Notes: generated by a model from the letters alone, not told the origin. A stretch of 13,021 bases of DNA from Marinilabilia sp. UBA5340 (GCA_002411085.1 DHQK01000090.1:1-13021); one strand, 5' to 3'; numbered from the stretch's first letter, positions 1-6,684 are shown. Numbers and translations are program-made.

Positions 1-8
1 TTTTTTCA

Positions 9-165
9 AAAGCGAGTGCAAAGATAAAGTAAATTATTTTCTCTGCCAAATTTATTTTTCATCTTTTTTTCAAGTGCTGATCTCGTCAGCTCTGATTTCA
101 AAATGATCGCTCTGCCCTTTCTCGCAGACCCCTTGGTCTCTCTTGCAAAGCGGGTGCAAAGATAA
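9..165 (-). other. Leader between tandem promoters; direct 19-nt repeat at both ends
   Basis: The segment runs between direct repeats 9-27 and 147-165 (one mismatch), which contain the two -7 elements. On the transcribed minus strand it holds two small hairpins: AGACC/GGTCT (126-139, 4-nt loop) and GCTGA/TCAGC (76-90, 5-nt loop). Neither is followed by a U tract, so they are not intrinsic terminators. An open frame of about 60 codons crosses the region (6-188), but it spans both promoters and repeats the same six residues wherever the promoter repeat occurs, so I regard it as non-coding. It may be a processed leader of a stable RNA operon or a short RNA. I see no tRNA-like fold. Confidence 0.4.
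19..50 (-). promoter_or_regulatory. Leftward Bacteroidota promoter, proximal copy
   Basis: On the minus strand a perfect -7 element TATCTTTG (26-19) lies 20 bp downstream of a TTTG -33 element (50-47). The presumed initial transcript begins CACTCGCTTTTG and runs off the left edge, so the gene it serves is outside the window. Its core matches the distal copy at 157-189: 18 of 19 nt are identical between 9-27 and 147-165. Confidence 0.65.
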
Positions 166-189
166 CGCATTGTTTGCGGCTTTTCCAAA
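157..189 (-). promoter_or_regulatory. Leftward Bacteroidota promoter, distal copy
   Basis: A minus-strand TATCTTTG -7 element (164-157) is preceded by a TTTG -33 element (189-186) with a 21-bp spacer, and transcription would start with CACCCGC. It lies 138 bp upstream of a near-identical second promoter and downstream of the DUF5606 stop codon. Strong tandem promoters with an untranslated leader are usual before rRNA, tRNA or other heavily expressed genes. That target is inference, because it lies left of the window. Confidence 0.65.
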
Positions 190-247
190 TAAAAAGAGCA
201 ATAAAAACCAAAGAAAAATATAACCTTCAGTTAATCAGATAAAAAAA

Positions 248-682
248 TTACTCTTTAGTTTCTTCAGCATCCTCCTGGTCTTCTCCTTTTTTGTATTCTG
301 CAATAGAATCAGCGGAAATAACCTCTTTCTCCTTAAGAAGATTGTACCATGCAAAAACCTTTTTGATGTCGGAAACATAGACACGATCTTCATCATAATC
401 GGGCAATGCTTCACTAAAAGCATTCTTCAAATCGCTGGAAGAAGCTTTCTTTGGATTCACGTTCAGCTCCTTTTCAAAGATATTCAAGAAAACATCAGCC
501 AACTTGGTATCACCATCCAGTGTAAAAATGGAAATATCTTCCAATGAACTAATTTTTGATGTGGCATAAGCCGGTATTCTTTTCCCGTCAATAAGCGACT
601 CTACAATAATGCTGTTTTTCGCATTCGAGATTAATTTGAAAAGCCCGGGCTTCCCGGAAATTGCAAGAATTCCTTTCAACAT
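248..682 (-). CDS. DUF5606 family protein
   Basis: A 144-residue protein of a small family that I know only from Bacteroidota and whose molecular function is not established. The N-terminus (MLKGILAISGKPGLFKLIS) is the hallmark of the family, followed by a segment on making a residue-rich beta core (VESLIDGKRIPAYATSKISSLEDISIF, residues split around 28-54) and a helical C-terminal half with a charged tail rich in E, D and K (from about residue 132). No signal peptide or membrane segment is visible. The ATG at 682 places the conserved motif at the very start, so it is secure. The gene follows the J-domain gene on the same strand after 68 bp that contain a good promoter candidate, so it may be transcribed on its own as well as by read-through. 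No terminator is apparent after its stop. Confidence 0.85.
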   Translation of the reverse strand: MLKGILAISGKPGLFKLISNAKNSIIVESLIDGKRIPAYATSKISSLEDISIFTLDGDTKLADVFLNIFEKELNVNPKKASSSDLKNAFSEALPDYDEDRVYVSDIKKVFAWYNLLKEKEVISADSIAEYKKGEDQEDAEETKE

Positions 683-708
683 TGTCCTTCAATTTTAAAT
701 TAAGGCTG

Positions 709-738
709 CAAAAATAATACAAACATTAATATAGCAAA
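709..738 (-). promoter_or_regulatory. Candidate promoter for the DUF5606 gene
   Basis: The minus strand reads TATTTTTG (716-709) as a -7 element, with TTTG (738-735) 18 bp upstream. The predicted start of transcription is about 20 nt before the ATG at 682. The match to the Bacteroidota consensus is good, but the region is AT-rich, so chance matches are possible. Confidence 0.5.
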
Positions 739-750
739 GAGCAAGCAGCA

Positions 751-1479
751 TCAATTCATGCCCCGCTCCTTTTTTATTTTATTATAGGCTTCATTTACTC
801 TTGCAAATTTTTCATTGGCCGATTTCTGAAATTCAGGGCCAAGGTGACTTACTTTATCAGGATGAAACCTGATGGCCATTTTTCTGTAGGCCTTTTTCAC
901 TTCATCATCGGTAGCCAAAGAGGAAATTTCCAGCACCTTATAAGCTGCCCCCACATTGTCAAAAAACATATTCAACACCGCCTGATAGTCCGAAGAAGAG
1001 ATTCCCAGCAACCCTGAAATTCGCTGAATCACCTGTACTTCAACATCATTCAGTTGGCCATCCGCTTTGGCCAATCCAAACAGCAAGTGAAGCAGCTGCA
1101 CCCTGCTGTCATAAGCCACATTTACCCGCACCTGATGGCAAACATCGGTAAGCGGGATATCTTTTTTCATTAGATCACGCAAAACACGGAGCGCCTCTCC
1201 TGCCTTCTGAGCCCCCAGCATATTACGCAAATACACCTTCACATAATCCAATTCTGATCGCAATATCCTACCATCAGCCTTCATCACAGCAGCCATCAGC
1301 ACCAGCAGAGATACAATAAAACCATCGCGGGCAGTTCCCCCGGACATACCTCCAGGTTGCCTGCCATCTGTGGTTACCGCTTCAGCCTGGCTGCCAAGAA
1401 ACATACCGATGAGTGCTCCAACCGGGCCAAAGACCCACCATCCTAATCCAAAACCTATCAATGAACCTAAAAAACCCAT
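751..1479 (-). CDS. TerB-like and J-domain co-chaperone (DjlA type)
   Basis: A 242-residue predicted membrane-anchored Hsp40 co-chaperone. Residues 3-31 are hydrophobic and glycine-rich with GxxxG-like spacing (GFGLGWW, GPVGALIGMFLG), as in the single membrane segment of DjlA. Residues 53-172 match the TerB-like helical region, with two related KADG sites (67-70 and 138-141), each starting a helical half. A C-terminal J domain (about 178-237) carries the intact HPD triad at 206-208, needed to stimulate DnaK ATPase. The order anchor-TerB-J is that of DjlA proteins. The ATG overlaps the coaE stop as TAATG, so translation is probably coupled. In E. coli, DjlA works with DnaK and influences envelope stress; that role here is inferred. 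The client is unknown. Confidence 0.85.
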   Translation of the reverse strand: MGFLGSLIGFGLGWWVFGPVGALIGMFLGSQAEAVTTDGRQPGGMSGGTARDGFIVSLLVLMAAVMKADGRILRSELDYVKVYLRNMLGAQKAGEALRVLRDLMKKDIPLTDVCHQVRVNVAYDSRVQLLHLLFGLAKADGQLNDVEVQVIQRISGLLGISSSDYQAVLNMFFDNVGAAYKVLEISSLATDDEVKKAYRKMAIRFHPDKVSHLGPEFQKSANEKFARVNEAYNKIKKERGMN

Positions 1480-2060
1480 TACTTTAATAAACCTTTATGT
1501 ATTTCCAAAACTTGTGGTATCACCAGATGAATATCATCAGCACAAACCTCAAAATCGCAAAATCTTCTGAGCTGCTTCCTGGACCACTGATTGTTAATTC
1601 TTGCCTGCACCTCCTCACGTGAAGCATGATCGCGCTCCATCACCCTGAGGATTCTTAAATCGTCGGGTGCAGAAACCAATACTACTTTATCAACAGTATC
1701 CTTTCCACCCGATTCAATTAAAATTGCTGCTTCCTTGATAATATAAGAAGTACTTTGTCGGGCACTCCAATTTTCAAAGTCTTCGCGAACTACCGGATGA
1801 ACCAACGCATTGACTTTGTCCAGCAGCTGCCGATTCTTAAAAATTTTTTCTGTTACAATTTCTTTGTTAAACCTACCATTTTGGGCATAAACCTGAGGCC
1901 CAAAAAGCTTTCGATACCCTTCAATAAGCCGGGAATCGCTCTGAATAAGCTCTTTGGCCCGTTTATCAGCAGAATAAACAGGAATGCCCAATGATTCAAA
2001 AATTCGGCAAACAGTACTTTTCCCACTACCAATGCCTCCTGTGACTCCAACCTTAATCAA
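1479..2060 (-). CDS. coaE: Dephospho-CoA kinase
   Basis: CoaE catalyses the last step of coenzyme A synthesis, phosphorylating the ribose 3'-OH of dephospho-CoA with ATP in the cytoplasm. The 193-residue protein has the P-loop GGIGSGKST (8-16), the family Asp in YSAD (32), HPVVR (88-92) and a lid-region RINNQW (154-159). Its length is normal for the family (about 190-210). The start codon is TTG at 2060: in this frame the YbbR-like stop lies just one codon (ATT) upstream and no ATG precedes the P-loop, so TTG is almost forced. Only 3 nt separate it from the upstream stop, and the downstream J-domain gene overlaps its TAA, so this is a tightly coupled three-gene unit. Confidence 0.95.
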   Translation of the reverse strand: MIKVGVTGGIGSGKSTVCRIFESLGIPVYSADKRAKELIQSDSRLIEGYRKLFGPQVYAQNGRFNKEIVTEKIFKNRQLLDKVNALVHPVVREDFENWSARQSTSYIIKEAAILIESGGKDTVDKVVLVSAPDDLRILRVMERDHASREEVQARINNQWSRKQLRRFCDFEVCADDIHLVIPQVLEIHKGLLK

Positions 2061-2063
2061 AAT

Positions 2064-3083
2064 TTATCTTTTTTTCTCCAGTAAGTATTCTACAAAGATG
2101 GGTGAAAAACTCAAAGACTCCACATCATCAGGCACCCTTTCAAGACGAACCTTTAAGCGGTCGGGCCGATCTTCTTTAAAGACCTGATCAAGATCTACAG
2201 CAACTCGAAACATATTTCGGTTAATTGCCTCATACTTGCTGATACCAACACGAAAGGAAACTTGTATTTCAGAGGGAAATGTTTTAATTCTCAGACTATC
2301 AGGCAAACCATTAACCCTTAATGGTACACTCATGTTAAGTTCTGTAAAGGGTTCAACCGGAATGGTTGCTGCAACTCTCTTAACTGAACTCTTGACTTGA
2401 GCGGGTAATTTTAAATTCACCATAGTGGTTACCGTATCAGCAAGATTCTCAAATATAACAGGGCTGGCTTCAATAAAATGGAGCGAATCCACTATATTTT
2501 TTGGCCCGAAAATATCAACAGAATCAGGCTGTAGAATAACCGGACCAGCCTGCAAAAACTGCTTTTCAAAAGTTAATTGGGTATCAATTTTAACCGGAAC
2601 ACTAGCAGCTCCCTTTTCAAGCAAGGGCACAAATAAGGTATCCGGCTCCACATCTATCAGCTCCATTCCCTGAGACAGCTGTCCGACAATTCTGTTATGC
2701 CCCTCTCTGGTAACAGAATATACCCCCTTGTTATCACCAGACGACCACGTCTTCATTTCAGATAAATCAAATGTCAGCGGAAGAAAGGTATTACTCAATT
2801 GATAACGCAGAATAACAAAACCACCTGCCTTGACTTTTAATGCAATATTATTATCCAGATCTTCGGGAAGCATTTTATCTTCAGGGACATTTACAAAACG
2901 TACAGGATAATTTAAGGTAGCTGTATACTCTTTTCGCAAAGCATTAAGAAACCAAAATCCCGTGGAAATAACCAAAAAAGCAAGAAAGATAATGAGATTC
3001 CGATCCTGCCGTATCCGGTTCAGCCATCCAAGCAGACTTTCCCAAAGATTTTGAATTTTACCAAAAAGGTTATTCCATGCCAT
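2064..3083 (-). CDS. YbbR-like membrane-anchored protein
   Basis: With the ATG at 3083 this is a 339-residue protein: a short basic and aromatic N-terminus, one membrane segment (about residues 29-49, NLIIFLAFLVISTGFWFLNA), then an all-beta extracytoplasmic part with repeated PV-type segments, as in YbbR-domain proteins. YbbR (CdaR) regulates the cyclic-di-AMP cyclase CdaA in Firmicutes; whether the Bacteroidota homologues do this is unproven. The frame stays open upstream to a TTG at 3224, but that codon lies in the loop of the terminator at 3208-3240, and the extra 47 residues do not resemble the family, so I reject that start. The coaE start lies 3 nt after the stop. I found no convincing promoter in 3084-3207. 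Confidence 0.85.
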   Translation of the reverse strand: MAWNNLFGKIQNLWESLLGWLNRIRQDRNLIIFLAFLVISTGFWFLNALRKEYTATLNYPVRFVNVPEDKMLPEDLDNNIALKVKAGGFVILRYQLSNTFLPLTFDLSEMKTWSSGDNKGVYSVTREGHNRIVGQLSQGMELIDVEPDTLFVPLLEKGAASVPVKIDTQLTFEKQFLQAGPVILQPDSVDIFGPKNIVDSLHFIEASPVIFENLADTVTTMVNLKLPAQVKSSVKRVAATIPVEPFTELNMSVPLRVNGLPDSLRIKTFPSEIQVSFRVGISKYEAINRNMFRVAVDLDQVFKEDRPDRLKVRLERVPDDVESLSFSPIFVEYLLEKKR

Positions 3084-3206
3084 AAAAGCGGGTTTTAATG
3101 TTTTAAGCTGAATAAATCCATAAATCAGTTTAAAGGGTAACCATACATCTTGTAACAACCGGGAATCTGAAATTAACCGGTAACTTATCCTGTCATTATG
3201 CAAAAA

Positions 3207-3241
3207 AAGGCCAATGATTGACAAAAGTAATCATTGGCCTT
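3207..3241 (-). terminator. Intrinsic terminator after yajC
   Basis: A perfect 12-bp stem, AGGCCAATGATT (3208-3219) against AATCATTGGCCT (3229-3240), is extended by one A-T pair and has a 9-nt loop. Read on the minus strand it is followed by a run of seven T residues (3208-3202). It ends the nusB-DUF1573-yajC transcript about 40 bp past the yajC stop and just before the YbbR-like gene. On the plus strand the trailing sequence is not T-rich. Confidence 0.9.
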
Positions 3242-3279
3242 CTATAAAACAATACGTATTAAGAACGTAAATGGTTCTA

Positions 3280-3591
3280 TTATTTCTTAACAGCATCAGA
3301 CATATCCATGATAATACCTGCTTTGTCCACTTTAATATTTACATCATTTGCTATTTCGATAACAACATGACTTTCTTTCACTTCGGTTACTTTCCCGTAT
3401 ATCCCTCCGGTAGTCACTACCTTATCCCCTTTCTTAAGGTTTTCACGATATTTTCTCAATTCTTTTTGCCTTTTCATCTGAGGGCGAATCATAAAGAAAT
3501 AAAACACCACAATAATCAAAAGAAATGGCAACAATTGCATCAGCATTCCAGGGCTGCCTTCGCCGCCTGCTTGTAAAAACAAACTCATCAT
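3280..3591 (-). CDS. yajC: Sec translocon accessory protein YajC
   Basis: A 103-residue inner-membrane protein that associates with SecDF and SecYEG during protein export. It has a short periplasmic N-terminus rich in Gly, one membrane helix (about 18-34), the conserved RPQMKRQKE motif directly after it (36-44) and the GDKVVTTGGIYGKV motif (55-68) of the cytoplasmic domain. Length and order are standard for YajC. Two ATG codons are adjacent at the start (3591 and 3588), and either could be used. It follows the DUF1573 gene by 59 bp without a visible promoter and is the last gene of its transcript, ending in the terminator at 3208-3240. Confidence 0.95.
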   Translation of the reverse strand: MMSLFLQAGGEGSPGMLMQLLPFLLIIVVFYFFMIRPQMKRQKELRKYRENLKKGDKVVTTGGIYGKVTEVKESHVVIEIANDVNIKVDKAGIIMDMSDAVKK

Positions 3592-3650
3592 AATTATAAG
3601 TAAATTTTGGTTCTAAACTAAATCAATAAAAAAATTCCGTTGCAATATAA

Positions 3651-4094
3651 CTAATTTTTACCGACTTCGGCAAAAATAGATAACCGTACCGGCTGATGAT
3701 GTCCCCGAAAATACACACGAGCTTCCTGAATTTGAGCACCCCGTTTTCCACGACTATCAAAAATAATCTCAACAAACCCGTTTTCTCCTTTTTTAAGGGG
3801 GTTTTCGGAATATTCAGCAACGGTACAACCACATCCGGTAGTTACCCGATCAATAAGCAAAAGGCCATCCCCGATATTACTATAGCCAAAACGGGCTCCA
3901 ACTTCATCTCCTGGGGAAAGCTCTCCAAAGTTATGTTCGGTTACCTCAAAAAAAGCTTCTCCTCCAAAGTTATCCTCTGCTGACTCAGTGTTGTTTTCCT
4001 GAGAGGAGTCCCTACCTGAAGTATATCCACAACCCGCTGCAACAAACATCAAGGACAACAGAAAGGGGAGATATCTAATTGGCACTGCTTTCAT
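3651..4094 (-). CDS. DUF1573 lipoprotein
   Basis: A 147-residue putative lipoprotein: basic start, hydrophobic stretch, then a lipobox ending in AAGC with Cys22 as the lipidation site, followed by a Ser/Asn/Glu linker to about residue 48. The rest is one immunoglobulin-like DUF1573 domain (about 48-144) with the usual signature of a 'HNFGELSPGD' opening and a TGCGCTVAEY centre (86-95), then the GENGFVEIIFDSRGKRG strand and turn. DUF1573 proteins are abundant in Bacteroidota, and their biochemical role is unclear. The ATG lies inside the end of nusB (20-bp overlap), which indicates translational coupling. The position between nusB and yajC is, as I recall, common in this phylum. Confidence 0.85.
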   Translation of the reverse strand: MKAVPIRYLPFLLSLMFVAAGCGYTSGRDSSQENNTESAEDNFGGEAFFEVTEHNFGELSPGDEVGARFGYSNIGDGLLLIDRVTTGCGCTVAEYSENPLKKGENGFVEIIFDSRGKRGAQIQEARVYFRGHHQPVRLSIFAEVGKN

Positions 4095-5028
4095 TTTGAC
4101 CTCCCGGTTTTACAAGGTTTTCTTCATCGGTCAAATGATTGATTATCTTATCCAGAATGCCATTTATGAAGTTACCACTCTTGGGAGTTGAATAATGTTT
4201 AGCTATCTCAATATACTCATTGAGGGTCACTTTCACAGGAATTTTAGGAAATTCCATAACTTCAGCAATGGCAATTTGCATTAAAACAATATCTATGTAA
4301 GCAACCCGCTCAAGATCCCAGTTGCGGGAGAATTTTTTTATCAGATTCTGGTATTCGAGATTGTTTACAACAGCTTTTCGAAAAAGCGTTTTCACAAAAT
4401 CCCGGTCTTCCTCATCCTTAAATTCTCGCTGAAGCGGCTGGTTTATGCCATTCTCTTCCTGAAATTCCTTAAGGGTCTTAACGACAATACTTACGACAAA
4501 CTCTGCTTCATCATTCCAGAAAATACTCTTTTCTTCGAACAAAGCATATAACGGAAGATATTGTCCTATAACCTTTTCGTATAGTTTTGAAATAAACTTC
4601 CGGTCACTCTCATAACTTTGCTCCTCAGACTCCATGTATTGTTTGTAGAGATCAGATTCAATGATAAGCTTATAAATATCTTTTATGTACTCTTCATTGT
4701 TTTTCCAGGATAAACCTGTAGCATCGATATAATTGAGCAATTGCTTATTCTCCTTCAATTGCAAAACAACCTCATTATTTATAAATTTCTTATTGGGATG
4801 CAGATCTTCATGTGTAGGTCTCTTTTTATTGAGTCCGTTTTCAATTCGCTTTTCTGCATAATCACGCACATCCAGAATCAATAATAAAAGGAGATGGTAA
4901 AGTTCATGGGATTTGGAAATACTGTGAAACAATTCCTTTTCGGTCTGTTGGATGGTGGATTCACCTCCTCTGAAATGACCGTAAACCGTTTGCATCACTT
5001 TCACTCGGAGCAGTCTTCTACTAAGCAT
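4075..5028 (-). CDS. nusB: Transcription antitermination factor NusB, long form
   Basis: NusB pairs with NusE (S10) on boxA RNA and helps RNA polymerase through rRNA operons. At 317 residues this is about twice the E. coli length, which is usual for Bacteroidota. The NusB fold is clearest in the C-terminal third: RDFVKTLFRKAVVNNLEY (209-226), WDLERVAYIDIVLMQIAIAE (237-256) and NEYIEIAKHYSTPKSGNFIN (270-289), ending in GILDKI. The N-terminus MLSRRLLRVKVMQTVYGHF keeps the family's opening helix; the middle (about 60-200) is a charged helical insertion. The ATG at 5028 is supported by that opening helix and by a promoter candidate at 5070-5099. It is the first gene of the nusB-DUF1573-yajC unit. 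Confidence 0.93.
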   Translation of the reverse strand: MLSRRLLRVKVMQTVYGHFRGGESTIQQTEKELFHSISKSHELYHLLLLLILDVRDYAEKRIENGLNKKRPTHEDLHPNKKFINNEVVLQLKENKQLLNYIDATGLSWKNNEEYIKDIYKLIIESDLYKQYMESEEQSYESDRKFISKLYEKVIGQYLPLYALFEEKSIFWNDEAEFVVSIVVKTLKEFQEENGINQPLQREFKDEEDRDFVKTLFRKAVVNNLEYQNLIKKFSRNWDLERVAYIDIVLMQIAIAEVMEFPKIPVKVTLNEYIEIAKHYSTPKSGNFINGILDKIINHLTDEENLVKPGGQNESSAN

Positions 5029-5069
5029 TCGTTAAAGAACTTTTGTTACTTCTGATAATTTTTCAACCA

Positions 5070-5099
5070 CAAAAGTAGGTGTTTTTTTATTCTCGGCAA
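5070..5099 (-). promoter_or_regulatory. Candidate promoter for nusB
   Basis: The minus strand carries TACTTTTG (5077-5070) as a -7 element with CTTG (TTG at 5099-5097) 19 bp upstream. Transcription would start near 5063, giving a leader of about 35 nt before the nusB ATG at 5028. Confidence 0.55.
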
Positions 5100-5222
5100 G
5101 ATAGTATTCCCTAATTTGAAAAAAACTCCCCACCCCAATTCATAACAAACAGATTTTCAATACAAAACAATTCACAAAAAAGAAACAAAAGGAAAATTCT
5201 GTGACGAAAAATACAATATCGC

Positions 5223-5253
5223 GTTAAAGAGTTTAAATTTTGGAATAATTTTG
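5223..5253 (+). promoter_or_regulatory. Weak candidate promoter for the DUF3276 gene
   Basis: TAATTTTG at 5246-5253 fits the TAnnTTTG -7 form, but about 20 bp upstream there is only GTTA and no clear TTTG. An alternative TAAATTTTG at 5234-5242 has a one-base-longer spacing. The leader would be about 80 nt. Confidence 0.35.
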
Positions 5254-5342
5254 TAAACAATCTTTGGTTATTTTAAAAAATTATTGCCATTTTTGACCGG
5301 GAGAAACACAAAGTTTTCTTACTCAAAAAAATTTATTTTAAG

Positions 5343-5726
5343 ATGGAAGGATTTGACAAAAAAGATGATTTTGACAAAAAGAGAAATGACAGGGACGACA
5401 TCTTTTCAAAAGCGGTAAGAGCCGGAAAACGCACCTATTTTTTTGATGTAAAGGCCACGCGAAAGAATGATTACTACCTGACCATTACCGAAAGTAAGAA
5501 GCGTTTTGAAGAGGATGGCCGCTTTCGGTTCGAAAAACACAAATTATTCCTCTACAAGGAAGATTTTGAAAAATTTGCGGATGGTCTGAAAGAAGTCATT
5601 GATTTCATCCAGGCTGAACAAGGTGTATATACCGAGGAAGGTCCTCAGGAAGAAGAGCAGGAAACTGCTGATTCTCTTTCAACGGCAGAGTACACCAATG
5701 TTGATTTTGAAGACCTAAGTAAATAG
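5343..5726 (+). CDS. DUF3276 / PUR-alpha-like nucleic acid-binding protein
   Basis: A 127-residue protein of the DUF3276 family, related to the PUR-alpha/BpuR single-stranded nucleic acid-binding fold. The core (about 22-92) has the PUR pattern: FSKAVRAGKRTYFFDVKATRK split over two strands, a YYLTITESKKRF segment, FRFEKHKLFLYKEDFEKFADGL and a closing helix. Basic and aromatic residues on the strands suit RNA or ssDNA binding. The N-terminal 20 residues are highly charged with two FDKK copies, and the C-terminal 35 are acidic (PQEEEQE). No signal or membrane segment is visible. The Borrelia homologue binds DNA and RNA as a regulator; the ligand here is not known. The gene stands alone and ends at a bidirectional terminator shared with the convergent gene. 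Confidence 0.85.
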   Translation: MEGFDKKDDFDKKRNDRDDIFSKAVRAGKRTYFFDVKATRKNDYYLTITESKKRFEEDGRFRFEKHKLFLYKEDFEKFADGLKEVIDFIQAEQGVYTEEGPQEEEQETADSLSTAEYTNVDFEDLSK

Positions 5727-5745
5727 GAAATCATTTTATCGAATT

Positions 5746-5786
5746 AAAAAAGCGAGGGTGAAATTTTAATCCACCCTCGCTTTTTT
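5746..5786. terminator. Bidirectional intrinsic terminator
   Basis: The inverted repeat GCGAGGGTG (5752-5760) / CACCCTCGC (5772-5780) has an 11-nt loop and is flanked by AAAAAA on the left and TTTTTTT on the right, which also pair. It therefore works in both directions, ending the rightward DUF3276 gene (stop at 5726) and the leftward gene whose stop is at 5791. Confidence 0.92.
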
Positions 5787-5790
5787 TGTA

Positions 5791-6552
5791 TTAAATAGTT
5801 TCTTCACTTCCTTTGCCGGATCCCATTTTCCCATTTTTTATTTTGGTCAGAATATCTCCCAATTCATTAAAGGTCAATTTTTTCACATTCGTAAGTACAA
5901 AATCTTTGCGCAGACCAGCGCCCAGTAGATTAGACTCTTCAATGGCTGCCTGTACTTTTTCGTTCAATGAAACATCGATAGGTACCAGGCCCCAAAAAGT
6001 TACAAATTGTCCGGAAAAGGCTATAAACTCCAGCTTTCCACTGAACTTTCTGAACATATACTCCACTTCACCGGAAATTACCTTTTGTCGGTTTTTATCA
6101 AAAGGTAACCCATCCTGGGAAAAGAAAGCACCAAAAAAACGCAGCTTTTGTCCTCTCCCACCCAATCCGGTGGAAATAAACATAGGTGGGTGATCCAGCA
6201 TAGATGCCTGAAACACCAGTTTACACTCCTGAAGTGCCAGGTAAGTCCAATCTTCGAGCCCCCTGTCGGGAGCTTCCTGATAGCTTTGCAAAGTACGAAT
6301 GGCATCAGGACTTCCAAGTGAGGCAATAGATGCAAGCTTTTTACGCTTACTTTGGCGGGAAGAACTATCATCCCACAACTCATATTTTCCAGCCATCACC
6401 ACATCCGGACGCAGGTTACTCTTAACCTCTTTGGCCATACGCATGTAAGCCATCTGAGTATCCAGTCCAACTTCACGCTCCATGATCTGTATTTCACCAC
6501 CATTCTCTCTTATAACTTTCTGAAAATCTTCAAATGTCCCTGAAAAATCCAT
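5791..6552 (-). CDS. Conserved-looking protein of unknown function
   Basis: I do not recognise this 253-residue protein. It has no signal peptide, membrane helix or Cys metal cluster. Residues 1-45 are helical and charged; a basic Ser/Lys patch (63-73, SSSRQSKRKKL) precedes a short segment that reads like one HEAT-type helix pair (about 72-115, LASIASLGSPDAIRTLQSYQ then DWTYLALQECKLVFQASML). The second half looks mixed beta and aromatic (FISTGLGGRGQKLRFFGAFF, 125-144; FIAFSGQFVTFWGLVPIDV, 176-194) with a Lys/Gly-rich tail. The ATG at 6552 is supported by a clear GGAGG 5 nt upstream, rare in this window. It has its own promoter candidate and is transcribed alone, ending at the bidirectional terminator. 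The composition and ribosome site make it a real gene; the function is open. Confidence 0.8.
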   Translation of the reverse strand: MDFSGTFEDFQKVIRENGGEIQIMEREVGLDTQMAYMRMAKEVKSNLRPDVVMAGKYELWDDSSSRQSKRKKLASIASLGSPDAIRTLQSYQEAPDRGLEDWTYLALQECKLVFQASMLDHPPMFISTGLGGRGQKLRFFGAFFSQDGLPFDKNRQKVISGEVEYMFRKFSGKLEFIAFSGQFVTFWGLVPIDVSLNEKVQAAIEESNLLGAGLRKDFVLTNVKKLTFNELGDILTKIKNGKMGSGKGSEETI

Positions 6553-6594
6553 GCACCCTCCAGTTTTTTATGTAACCCGGTTCAATAATCTTAC

Positions 6595-6622
6595 CAAAAG
6601 TATAACTAAAAGGTTACACAAA
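6595..6622 (-). promoter_or_regulatory. Candidate promoter for the 253-residue unknown gene
   Basis: The minus strand reads TACTTTTG (6602-6595), identical to the nusB -7 candidate. The nearest TTTG (6622-6619) is only 16 bp upstream, shorter than usual, and it falls in an arm of the inverted repeat 6617-6626 / 6675-6684. The predicted leader is about 36 nt. Confidence 0.4.
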
Positions 6623-6684
6623 ATGTTTCACACTCGAAATCTGCCATTGCGTCACACATCAGTTCAGCCAACTGACATTTTGTG
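6617..6684. repeat. Widely spaced inverted repeat
   Basis: CACAAAATGT (6617-6626) is exactly inverted as ACATTTTGTG (6675-6684). Outside the arms the similarity continues: CCTTTTAG follows the left arm on the minus strand after 3 nt, and CCTTTGAG follows the right arm directly on the plus strand. A second, nested inverted repeat TCAGTT/AACTGA (5-nt loop) lies at 6659-6675. They could be paired regulator sites or the remains of a small inverted-repeat element. Confidence 0.6.

Larger units (their letters stand above)
5029..5342. other. Divergent intergenic region, nusB / DUF3276 gene
   Basis: The 314 bp between the divergent starts are very AT-rich. They contain the nusB promoter candidate (5070-5099) and a weaker rightward candidate near 5246. 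The middle part (about 5100-5220) holds A-rich runs but no reading frame with a plausible start, no strong hairpin and no repeat that I can support. Confidence 0.6.

Noticed and set aside
76..90. GCTGA/TCAGC hairpin as an intrinsic terminator
   Set aside because: Only 5 bp and not followed by a U tract on the minus strand; on the plus strand the following sequence is also not T-rich.
6..188. 60-codon leftward open frame over the two promoters
   Set aside because: It spans both promoter copies and its repeated six-residue segments come from the repeated promoter sequence. No start signal and no family resemblance.
3084..3224. 47-residue N-terminal extension of the YbbR-like protein
   Set aside because: Its TTG start lies in the loop of an intrinsic terminator, and the family membrane segment is correctly placed from the ATG at 3083.
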